DNA of 64,000 nt from NCBI RefSeq assembly GCF_001885075.1, contig NZ_MODU01000004.1, forward strand, positions 1,054,001-1,118,000, in the 5' to 3' direction. Both the position numbers and the translations under genes were made by a program. Origin of the DNA: Alteromonas sp. V450. GTDB lineage: Bacteria; Pseudomonadota; Gammaproteobacteria; Enterobacterales; Alteromonadaceae. Numbering within the stretch: position 1 is the stretch's first letter; every line of letters starts with the position of its first letter. Shown piece by piece: positions 8,562 through 16,237 of the stretch. The notes beneath the pieces were generated by a model. That model saw only the letters and a list, made by a program, of their open reading frames with translations. It did not search any database and was not told the origin of the DNA.

Positions 8562-9119
8562 ATGAGAAAGGCGCTTTTTCTTGATAGAGACGGTGTTGTA
8601 AATCGTGACTTTGGTTACGTTGGGCATTTTACTGATTTTGAATTTATGCCGGGCATTTTTGAACTGGTATTACATTACCAAAACAAGGGTTTTTTGCCCG
8701 TTATCGTTACCAACCAAAGCGGAATAGCTAGGGGGTATTACAGCGAAGCTGATTTTCATACGCTTATGAAACAGGTAATGAAAGAGTTTAATAAACACGG
8801 CATTAGTACCTTTCCTGTTTACTACTGTCCTCACCACCAAGAAGGTATAGTTGCACGCTATGCATTATCCTGTAAATGCAGAAAACCTGAAGCAGGTATG
8901 TTTTTGTCGGCAGCAAAAGAGCATGAAATTGATATTTCACAAAGCATTATGGTTGGTGATAGCTGGCGAGATATACTAGCTGCAGACATTGCCGGTGTAC
9001 GAAAAAGCTTTTTTCTTTCTGCAGCAACACCCAATCAAAAGGAATCTGCACAACTCCATCAAGCTCATCACGTTACACGAGCTGAAACGCTGGCAGACCT
9101 TTTAAATTTGTCAAGCTGA
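8562..9119 (+). CDS. HAD-family D-glycero-D-manno-heptose-1,7-bisphosphate 7-phosphatase-like
   Basis: This 185-residue HAD phosphatase resembles GmhB, which dephosphorylates heptose 1,7-bisphosphate during LPS inner-core precursor synthesis. The nucleophile motif is LFLDRDGVVN at residues 5-14, motif II is VTNQSGIARG, and motif IV is MVGDSWRDILAA. The zinc-binding loop of GmhB-type enzymes is present as YYCPHH followed by CKCRKPEAGM. A related histidinol-phosphatase role is the main alternative. It converges on yejM, which is an envelope LPS-control gene, but that neighbourhood may be coincidental. Confidence 0.85.
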   Translation: MRKALFLDRDGVVNRDFGYVGHFTDFEFMPGIFELVLHYQNKGFLPVIVTNQSGIARGYYSEADFHTLMKQVMKEFNKHGISTFPVYYCPHHQEGIVARYALSCKCRKPEAGMFLSAAKEHEIDISQSIMVGDSWRDILAADIAGVRKSFFLSAATPNQKESAQLHQAHHVTRAETLADLLNLSS

Positions 9120-9137
9120 AATCGTTACGCGTAACTC

Positions 9138-10664
9138 TTACGTTTGCTTAGAGAATCGAGTTAGATGCTTGATTGCTTGGCTTAATAAGTCAACATTTAG
9201 TGTGTCTTTGCTGCGTTTGCCTGTTTGTATATCACTTATCTCATAACTGCCATTACTCAATACATCGGTGCGTTTATTCTCGTTGAGCACGACAATTCGT
9301 TCGCCTGATGTTGTTACAAGCCATGCGCGTGTCGGTGATAACAGATTTTGGCCCGTAGAATAAAATGTTGCCGGCGCTGAACATCCCAGTGCGTTTAAAA
9401 TAGTTGGCGCCAAATCTTCAGTACTGGCCAGTTTTGTACTTATATCGAGCGTGCTATATAGCTTTCCTTTTCCAGAGGTATCTGTTGAGCCTGAGGCAAT
9501 AATGATGTCGTGATTACGCTTTAGGGTATTCGTGGCATACTCTTGTATGTCACTGCCTTTTAAAAACGCAATGTGCAGGCCGTCGTGGTTGTTTGTTAAA
9601 GGCTGCAAGTAGCCCGCAAGTTGTTTAAACGGTAATTCTATATCACTGTGTACAGAAACAGGCATGCCAGAGCCTAGCGGCAATGCGAGTAAAACGGGCC
9701 GTTTTTGTGACAATGCTTCTTGATATATCTCAGGAACGCCGAATAGCGTAGCTGTAATAAGACCCTGCAACGTACTTGCGGTAGCGTAGTAATTTGCCAT
9801 TGTGTTGAGTGTTACACCGTTAATTTTGCTTAAGTCAGGCAATGGCGAGTCATCGACTTGAACTACAACGGTAAGATTTTTGCTGTTATCGATAGAGCAA
9901 TATACCGGTTCAGCAGGGTAGGTAATACTGTGAATATCTGGGTTGAACTGCAGCTGTTTTCTTTCTTCATAAGCTGCTAAATCAAGTAGACCATAACGCG
10001 ACATAGTGGTTTTCGCGGTAGCAGGGTAAGACAAAGGAAACATATTGTCTTGCTTGATTATGGGTTGGTAAAGCCGCGCATCGGCCCACACGTGGACGGC
10101 GTGGCTTGTCACAAAGCAGGTAACGAAAAAGGTAGTGACAGGAACGCCCACTCTGTGTTTTGTTAATTTATCAATGCGCTTCCATATCGCGTTCGCCAAA
10201 ACAAGTTGGAAGCTGAACCAAACAACAAATAGCAACAACAGAAATGCCCATTGCTGCCACGAGCCGATATCCATTTTGTTTTGGGCTTCATTCCGCAATA
10301 GATCGGCTGCATAAAAGCTAATATGAAAGCCCGTACGATTAAAAAGCAGCGCGTCAAACGCTAAAAGAGCTAGGCCCGACGCGGCAATTACGGACGCACT
10401 TGCTTTGATAATACTGGGGTTGTTGACCAAGTAACATAAAGGAAGAATAAAAATCACAAAACCAAAAAAGGTCATAAAGCCAATATGACCAAACCAATTG
10501 GCTAGAAGATACAGTGTACCGACCCCCGTTCCGGGCATGGGCGAAGAGAATACAAAGATGGAAGCAATGACAATGGCTATTACAATGTTTGCCAGTGCAA
10601 ACCAATGTCCCCAGTTAACCAGTTTGGTAACGCGCTGGCGACGAGGTGATTCGGCAAGTATCAT
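9138..10664 (-). CDS. yejM: inner-membrane sulfatase-fold protein YejM/PbgA-like
   Basis: This 508-residue inner-membrane protein starts with about five hydrophobic segments (residues 15-200) of the DUF3413 type, followed by a periplasmic alkaline-phosphatase/sulfatase-fold domain. Family features include NRTGFHISFYAADLL and the late DLAPTILNALGC. In Escherichia coli YejM (PbgA, LapC) senses periplasmic LPS and restrains LapB/FtsH turnover of LpxC. Identification is supported strongly by synteny, since yejL lies 9 bases upstream and yejK is divergent. The domain is somewhat shorter than the E. coli protein (586 residues), so the sulfatase part may be reduced. Confidence 0.85.
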   Translation of the reverse strand: MILAESPRRQRVTKLVNWGHWFALANIVIAIVIASIFVFSSPMPGTGVGTLYLLANWFGHIGFMTFFGFVIFILPLCYLVNNPSIIKASASVIAASGLALLAFDALLFNRTGFHISFYAADLLRNEAQNKMDIGSWQQWAFLLLLFVVWFSFQLVLANAIWKRIDKLTKHRVGVPVTTFFVTCFVTSHAVHVWADARLYQPIIKQDNMFPLSYPATAKTTMSRYGLLDLAAYEERKQLQFNPDIHSITYPAEPVYCSIDNSKNLTVVVQVDDSPLPDLSKINGVTLNTMANYYATASTLQGLITATLFGVPEIYQEALSQKRPVLLALPLGSGMPVSVHSDIELPFKQLAGYLQPLTNNHDGLHIAFLKGSDIQEYATNTLKRNHDIIIASGSTDTSGKGKLYSTLDISTKLASTEDLAPTILNALGCSAPATFYSTGQNLLSPTRAWLVTTSGERIVVLNENKRTDVLSNGSYEISDIQTGKRSKDTLNVDLLSQAIKHLTRFSKQT

Positions 10665-10673
10665 AGCGTTACC

Positions 10674-10892
10674 CTAATTCGTGCTAACGCTTTTTTTGAG
10701 TACATCGGCAAACTGCGTTGCCATAGCTTCGCGGTTTTCAGGTGCGACCTGAGTATTAAGAATGTGCGTAATAACATTCCCTAGCACCATAAGCGAAAGA
10801 TCGCGGTTTGCACCACCTTCTTCAAGGGTTAGAATAACGTTATTCATTAACGTTTCGAATTCGTCGTTGGTATAGCGGCTCTGTTGGGGCAT
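10674..10892 (-). CDS. yejL: YejL family protein (UPF0352/DUF1414)
   Basis: This 72-residue protein matches YejL: MPQQSRYTNDEFETLMNNV at the start (given here as its first 19 residues) and DLSLMVLGNVITHILNT in the centre, then a short C-terminal helix. The family is small, alpha-helical and of unknown function. It is the first gene of a yejL-yejM operon with a 9-base gap. The divergent yejK gene starts 160 bases away, which is the standard gammaproteobacterial arrangement. Confidence 0.93.
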   Translation of the reverse strand: MPQQSRYTNDEFETLMNNVILTLEEGGANRDLSLMVLGNVITHILNTQVAPENREAMATQFADVLKKSVSTN

Positions 10893-11051
10893 TGCGACGC
10901 CTCTTTTTTATGATTTCTTTTATAAAAAGAATGGTTTTACACGTAAAATGATTATAATCGTTGTTGGATTGAGTACAATCATTCATTCTAAAATCCTGCA
11001 ATTCTTTGAATATTTCTGACACTTTTTAAGCAACAGGACACCCAATACTCT

Positions 11052-12158
11052 ATGAGTGCACTGATTCATCACTTTGTTGTACATCGTTTGATTGTCAATA
11101 AAGAAGAAAAAATTGAAGCAATTCCACGAGAAAACTGCTTAGCGGTAACACCGGAGATTGAGCTTCTAGCCCACCAAATAAATCATAGTTTCAACGCTAA
11201 ACCTGGAAAAGGAGTTGGCCACTTTGTGACGGAAGTCACGCGAGAAGCTAAAGTGGAAAACGAAGAAGGCGAAGCAACTACGCAAAAAAGCACTGAAAAT
11301 GTGGCTGAGTTTGCACAAGGCTTGAAGCAATACATGGATATTCAAAAATCGGCGGGTGACAACGTCGAGGACGCTTTCCACGCGTTTTCAGTGTCAGCGA
11401 CAAACCGCTTAGTTCGTACGCTGGCAGAAACGGGTACGGTAGAAACTGGCTTTCTCATTTTTTGCCAGTACGAGTATTTAGCTACACAGTATTTGATGAT
11501 TGCGCTGTTAAATACCCGCTCGCACGTTGAAGTGACAAACTCTTTAGATCTTTCTGCTCGTGAACACTTGGATTTAGCGAAAATGCAGCTCGCTGTGCGA
11601 TTCGATTTAACACAGTGGGATATTCAGCCAGAACAGCAGCGCTACGTTAGCTTTATTAAAGGGAGAATGGGGCGAAAGGTATCTGACTTCTTTATGCAGT
11701 TTGTTGGCTGTGAAGAGCTGGTTGATGTTAAACAGCAAAATAAACAATTGATCTCTACCGTTGACGCCTACCTTGCTAGTGAATCTCTAGATCCGCAAGA
11801 GCAGCACCAGCACCGAGAGGAAGTTAAATCGTACTTTAAAGAAAAGATTGATGCGGGTGAAAGTTTATCGGTAGATGAACTGGCTAACCGACTTCCACAA
11901 AATGAAGAGACAAGCAGTAATTTTTCTGCCTTTACGCAGTCTATGGAAGTGCCGCTTGAGAAAGAAATTCAGCCAGACCCGGCAGCGCTAAAACAGCTTG
12001 CTAAATTTACCGGTCAAGGCGGTGGTATATCGTTAAGCTTTGAGCGTAAATTAATGGGCGACAGGGTATTTTATGACCCAGCAACGGATACGCTAACTAT
12101 CCGCGGAATTCCACCAAATTTAAAAGATCAGCTTAATCGCCAATCTTCAATGGACTAG
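11052..12158 (+). CDS. yejK: nucleoid-associated protein YejK
   Basis: This 368-residue protein belongs to the 37-kDa nucleoid-associated family (YejK/NdpA), which binds DNA and is reported to interact with topoisomerase IV in E. coli. It is somewhat longer than the E. coli protein (335 residues). The first 30 residues include HHFVVHRLIVNKE, the segment GFLIFCQYEYLATQYLMIALLN is split across residues 135-160, and the conserved DFFMQFVGCEE motif follows near 212. The C-terminus contains SFERKLMGDRVFYD and TDTLTIRGIPPNLKDQL. It is divergent from yejL-yejM. Confidence 0.92.
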   Translation: MSALIHHFVVHRLIVNKEEKIEAIPRENCLAVTPEIELLAHQINHSFNAKPGKGVGHFVTEVTREAKVENEEGEATTQKSTENVAEFAQGLKQYMDIQKSAGDNVEDAFHAFSVSATNRLVRTLAETGTVETGFLIFCQYEYLATQYLMIALLNTRSHVEVTNSLDLSAREHLDLAKMQLAVRFDLTQWDIQPEQQRYVSFIKGRMGRKVSDFFMQFVGCEELVDVKQQNKQLISTVDAYLASESLDPQEQHQHREEVKSYFKEKIDAGESLSVDELANRLPQNEETSSNFSAFTQSMEVPLEKEIQPDPAALKQLAKFTGQGGGISLSFERKLMGDRVFYDPATDTLTIRGIPPNLKDQLNRQSSMD

Positions 12159-12224
12159 TCGCTGCGAAGTGAAGATAAAAAACGTATACTAGTCAGTAGA
12201 AAATAAACTCGATTCAAGGGTGTT

Positions 12225-13100
12225 ATGCAATTATTTGTAAATGATTTGACAGTGATGGACTTCTCTTACCTTTGCCCAAAACGTGGCATGGTAGGAGAGA
12301 GCTGGATTGTCGATGTGATATTGGACGGTGAACTTAACGAAGAGAGCATGGTTCAGGACTTTGGTCACGTAAAAAAGAACTTAAAGCGACTTATCGACGA
12401 GTATGTCGACCATAAGCTGCTTGTACCTGCTGAATACAGTGGTGCAGACGTTATTCATGACGACGATTCTGAACAGGTAGAAGCGCGCTTTACCTGCACT
12501 GATGGGCGTAGCATCATGCTACATTGCCCGGCTGAAGCTTATGCATTTGTTTATTCAGATGAGATAAACATGGAATCTGTTGGCGTTTACTTAAAAGAAG
12601 TGTTGGCGACGCATCTTCCAGAAAACGTTGAGAACATTACGCTGCATTTACGCGAAGAAGTGATCAATTCTCCTTATTACCACTACACTCATGGCCTTAA
12701 AAAACACGACGGCAATTGTCAGCGTATCGCGCATGGTCATCGCTCGCGGATTGATATCATTCTCGATGGCAAAGTGTGTGCTGAAAGTCAGCAATACTGG
12801 GCAGACCGTTGGGCAGATATTTATATAGCAACACGTGAGGATGAAATAGCCTACAGCGACAGAAAGCTCAAAGGTGAAGTAGCTAATGACGCGGATTATT
12901 ACTGTTTTGCATACGAGTCATCACAAGGCTATTTTGAACTACTCATACCTAAGTCAGATTGTGAGGTGATTGAAACTGATTCAACCGTTGAGTGTTTAGC
13001 GCAATATTTGCTGGAAGAGCAAAAGAAGCGCACGCCTGACGGCGTTTGCCAGGTCATCGCTTACGAGGGCGTAGGCAAAGGCGCAACGGTAAAAGGTTAA
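12225..13100 (+). CDS. tandem QueD/6-pyruvoyltetrahydropterin synthase-like protein
   Basis: This 291-residue protein contains two T-fold domains of the 6-carboxytetrahydropterin/6-pyruvoyltetrahydropterin synthase family. Domain 1 (about 1-145) keeps a cysteine at 17 and the family's mid-domain DFGHVK (45-50) with Asp62-His63, but has GES where the zinc-binding HGH should be. Domain 2 (about 150-285) has Cys165 and HGH at 170-172, but lacks an obvious counterpart of the DF...DH segment. The two halves therefore carry complementary pieces of one active site. The usual QueD has about 120 residues. Whether it works in queuosine synthesis, another pterin reaction or not at all is unknown. Confidence 0.8.
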   Translation: MQLFVNDLTVMDFSYLCPKRGMVGESWIVDVILDGELNEESMVQDFGHVKKNLKRLIDEYVDHKLLVPAEYSGADVIHDDDSEQVEARFTCTDGRSIMLHCPAEAYAFVYSDEINMESVGVYLKEVLATHLPENVENITLHLREEVINSPYYHYTHGLKKHDGNCQRIAHGHRSRIDIILDGKVCAESQQYWADRWADIYIATREDEIAYSDRKLKGEVANDADYYCFAYESSQGYFELLIPKSDCEVIETDSTVECLAQYLLEEQKKRTPDGVCQVIAYEGVGKGATVKG

Positions 13101-13134
13101 CATTCTTAGATAAAATACAGAGTAGGGATTTACC

Positions 13135-14043
13135 ATGCCATTTACGCTTTCAAACGACACGTTACGAAGCTCGAAATTTCATGTAACGCGTTGTGTAGTA
13201 GCCCTTAGTGCAGCGGTTTTTATGTCATCCGCGGTTGCGGCTGTGGAGTCAAACGACCAAAGCAAGGTGTTTTCTAGCCAAGAACAAATAGAGGTTGCCC
13301 TTAATGGCAAGTTTACACAAGGTGCTTTGTTGCGCGGGCAAGCGCCGGTGGGGGCAAAAGTCATGCTCAACGGCGAAACCGTTCAAACTAACCATGAAGG
13401 AAAGTTTGTCGTTGGTTTTGAAAGGGAAGCACCACTACAGCAAACCTTAATTGTAGAGCTAGCTAACGGTAATAAGTGGCGGCGTGACATCACCCTTGAA
13501 AAACGCGAGTACAATATTCAGCGAATAGATGGCCTAGAGCAGAAAATGGTAACGCCGCCTGCAGAAGTAACGGCGCGTATTAAAAAAGACAATATTAATG
13601 TAGCAAACGCGCGCAGCGGCAACAGTGATTTAGACGCCTTATTCACAAGGTTTGAGTGGCCAGCAAAAGGGGTTATATCGGGTGTTTATGGCAGTCAGCG
13701 CATTTTAAATGGCGTGCCTAAATGGCCGCATTACGGTGTGGATATCGCTAATGAAACAGGAACCCCCGTATACGCACCGGTTGATGGGGTGGTAACGATG
13801 GCCGATGATTTGTACTACTCCGGTAACACGCTGATTTTAGATCACGGCATGCGAGTATTCTCTACGTTTCTGCATATGGACACCATTACCGTCGAGGTTG
13901 GCGATACAGTAGAGCAGGGCGAGCAGATTGGAACAATTGGCTCAACAGGCCGCTCTACAGGCCCGCATCTAGATTGGCGAATCAATTTGGGCAAAACTCG
14001 CCTAGATCCACAGACCATTATTACGGGGGCGCCCGAGCAGTAA
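13135..14043 (+). CDS. M23 (LytM) family metallopeptidase, exported
   Basis: This 302-residue protein has an N-terminal signal peptide (hydrophobic segment about 20-36, CVVALSAAVFMSSAVAAVE). It is followed by a beta-rich region and a C-terminal LytM domain that would act on peptidoglycan cross-links in the periplasm. The first zinc motif HYGVD is present, as is LHMD. The usual HxH near the end reads HLD in TGPHLDWRI, so one of the standard zinc ligands is Asp here. This variant recurs in other M23 proteins as I recall them, so the protein may still be active. A terminator follows at 14095. Confidence 0.88.
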   Translation: MPFTLSNDTLRSSKFHVTRCVVALSAAVFMSSAVAAVESNDQSKVFSSQEQIEVALNGKFTQGALLRGQAPVGAKVMLNGETVQTNHEGKFVVGFEREAPLQQTLIVELANGNKWRRDITLEKREYNIQRIDGLEQKMVTPPAEVTARIKKDNINVANARSGNSDLDALFTRFEWPAKGVISGVYGSQRILNGVPKWPHYGVDIANETGTPVYAPVDGVVTMADDLYYSGNTLILDHGMRVFSTFLHMDTITVEVGDTVEQGEQIGTIGSTGRSTGPHLDWRINLGKTRLDPQTIITGAPEQ

Positions 14044-14094
14044 AAGTAAATTCGGCGTAGTTTGCGCCCTTGATTATAGCAGTTACAAAAAGTT

Positions 14095-14126
14095 GGGTTA
14101 AGGAGAAACCCTTAACCCGCCTTTTT
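14095..14126 (+). terminator. intrinsic terminator after the M23 peptidase gene
   Basis: GGGTTAAGG (14095-14103) pairs perfectly with CCTTAACCC (14110-14118) around a 6-base loop and is followed by GCCTTTTT. It lies about 50 bases after the stop codon. Confidence 0.8.
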
Positions 14127-14639
14127 CTTTCATCACAGAATCTTCTGCTCTGCAGTCATTTCTTTGCGTCTCATACGGCCATTCACAGGCGCCACACGCC
14201 CCGTCAACTCTTATCGATCCGAGACTCCGGAATGATAGTCCGCAGGTAGACGACGGACTGTTAATCCGCAGGTCCCCTGTATGAGTGAAGTCATAAGAAT
14301 TACAGTCCGGCTGATGTGGGGAAGTAATAAAGATTCATACCATACTAGATAACAAACCACGAATTTTTGTTGTTAGTTGGACATCCAAAGAATTAAAGTA
14401 TCATACCCAAATGCCAAATATCGCTGAAATTACGCATAGTTTGAGTAATATAGTTTCATACTGAAAACGTCTATTCTTGGTCAAAAGCGTACGTAAACCT
14501 GGTTGTTTGCTTTTGAACCGCTGCTTTGTGACTCGGACATCAAATATTTAGATTGGTATTCAGCAAAACACAACGAGCCTCAAACGAACAACACTACATA
14601 CATTTAAACCACAATGCGATTTTGTCCTCTGAAGTTTAT
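14127..14639. other. unexplained non-coding stretch
   Basis: No plausible gene was found here. The first half (about 14150-14320) looks more GC-rich and contains the repeated octamer CCGCAGGT twice, at about 14240 and 14269, together with several CGGACT/AGTCCG-like pieces. The second half is AT-rich. I could not assign it to a known RNA or repeat family. It separates conserved genes from an unrecognised secreted protein and may be a decayed or transferred segment. Confidence 0.4.
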
Positions 14640-14691
14640 GTTAAGTGCTATTCCTCGTTTGTGTCTATGTGTTGATGGAATAGCACTTAAC
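14640..14691 (-). repeat. 15-bp perfect inverted repeat downstream of the secreted-protein gene
   Basis: GTTAAGTGCTATTCC (14640-14654) and GGAATAGCACTTAAC (14677-14691) are exact complements around a 22-base loop. It sits 15 bases beyond the stop of the minus-strand gene at 14707, so it is probably its terminator or a 3-prime hairpin. There is no T-run after it on the minus strand. Confidence 0.6.
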
Positions 14692-14706
14692 TTAACAGCT
14701 TAACTT

Positions 14707-15891
14707 TTAGTTACAAACAATATGAGGGGCCCCGTATATGGCAGTTGAGCCCTCATATTGTATAGCGGTAATTTTTGATGAACCATCAGGGTAAGTGACC
14801 CGGGTTACTAAATAATTTTTATTATAACCGATGATATTAGCCATTGACTGGCATTCAAAATGGGAATCGAAAATGGCTTTTGCTTCTCCCCCCGATACGG
14901 GACCGGCGCCGCCGTGGATATTATCGTTATCCTTTCCGTCCAAATAAGAAGATAATGGTGAGCCACCCGAAATTTGGCTTTTTGAAGCATTTAAAGAAAT
15001 GCCTAAACGATTACCTAACTCTAAATCTAATACCAATACTGAACCGTCCGCAAACAAGAATTGGGCTTCTTCAGTATCACTTAGCGTAACGGAAATACTC
15101 CAGACAAGAGCTTGAACTTGCACGGAGATACCAGAGATTGATTCGAGCATATCTCTCAGGTTAGAGTCTTCAGTCTCATTAAAATCATGGAGTATTTCAC
15201 CCAAGGTGTTAGAGCAGGTAAGAGAGATGGCAAAAGCAAGAGCACTGGGGCACTCCTGAGCAAGTTTGCCAACAATAACAGACCCATCACCTGCGCTTTG
15301 TAGTGAAGCATTATTAGTATTGGGCGTTTCAAAACTGCTCACTCTCTGACCAAGGCCATTGGTCACCGTGCCATCGAGATTAATATGAAATGTTAAGGCT
15401 TCGGGTAATTGCTCATAAATAGCCTCAAGGTCAAGTATTGACTCCTCTAGCTGAACCTCTTCACTGCCCAGCGGCAATACCTGGGAAACTACTCCAGTAC
15501 CCGATGCGTTTCTCGTTAGTGAGTAAAGGGTCGAAGACGCATTACCAGCATCAATCACTAGATAGCGAACTTCAGAAATAGCTTGATTAGCCCCGACATC
15601 ACACTCCAGCCCCAATTGACCATTGTCACACGGTGTTGGCGCAAATAATAGCGGTGTTGCGCGGTTTACCAAGTTATACTGGCTGTAACTGGCACAGGTT
15701 GCATCGTTATTCCGCGCTTGGGTATTACAGATGAGGATAGTTTTGTCTATCACTGCATTGGCAACTGCCGGCGGTGCACCGAATAAAGATTGTATTGCTA
15801 TAGATAAACAGATGATGAATGCAAACGTACCAGGATTTCTGGCGGTGAGCACTAAACCAGACCATAAAGTTTTGAAATATTTTGACTCCAT
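14707..15891 (-). CDS. unrecognised exported protein
   Basis: I do not recognise this 394-residue protein. It has a basic N-terminus and one hydrophobic segment (about 22-44) ending GAPPAVANA, which looks like a signal peptide cleaved near residue 45. The mature part is acidic and rich in Ser, Asn and Gly, with about eight cysteines spaced in pairs (for example in ILICNTQ and DATCASY, TPCDNG and LECDVG), suggesting disulfides. A region around 215-300 is more helical, and the C-terminus has a YPDGSSKITAIQYEG-like beta stretch. AAAGGAATA precedes the ATG. It stands alone between long non-coding flanks, suggesting an accessory gene. Confidence 0.65.
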   Translation of the reverse strand: MESKYFKTLWSGLVLTARNPGTFAFIICLSIAIQSLFGAPPAVANAVIDKTILICNTQARNNDATCASYSQYNLVNRATPLLFAPTPCDNGQLGLECDVGANQAISEVRYLVIDAGNASSTLYSLTRNASGTGVVSQVLPLGSEEVQLEESILDLEAIYEQLPEALTFHINLDGTVTNGLGQRVSSFETPNTNNASLQSAGDGSVIVGKLAQECPSALAFAISLTCSNTLGEILHDFNETEDSNLRDMLESISGISVQVQALVWSISVTLSDTEEAQFLFADGSVLVLDLELGNRLGISLNASKSQISGGSPLSSYLDGKDNDNIHGGAGPVSGGEAKAIFDSHFECQSMANIIGYNKNYLVTRVTYPDGSSKITAIQYEGSTAIYGAPHIVCN

Positions 15892-16237
15892 GTCATTATT
15901 CCTTTTGGCTTAGTTAATGAAAAAGCAAGCTATCAAAATAAACACCTAGTAACAACCCATGAAGAAAGTAGTTTTTCAAGTATTCTGCGCTCACGGAAAA
16001 CTATAGTTGAACGGCACGTTACTTCTGATGAGTCATTTGGATATCAGGTGTGAAATGCCCCCCTACTCAAAGTCAGTAGTAATAAATGACCTAGTTGAAT
16101 GCCTGCTATTAGCCTCAAAGCCGAAGAGAATATAAGACATTCTAACTCTCTGACAACTGATATTAAAACCACCGTTTTTTTGTGCTCCCTTTACCGGTCA
16201 TGTATGGGGGGGAATATATAGAACCCCAGAATGTGTG
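15892..16237. other. intergenic region between the M61 gene and the secreted-protein gene
   Basis: No gene is supported here. The stretch should contain the promoter of the minus-strand secreted-protein gene and the 3-prime end of the M61 gene. A G-rich/C-rich pair near 16205-16228 (GGGGGG and ACCCC) could form a weak hairpin after the M61 stop. Nothing else was recognised. Confidence 0.4.

Noticed and set aside
14640..14691. integron attC site
   Set aside because: GTTAAGT and ACTTAAC resemble core-site sequences, but their order is the reverse of attC (GTT outside, AAC outside), there is no integrase and no array of cassettes.
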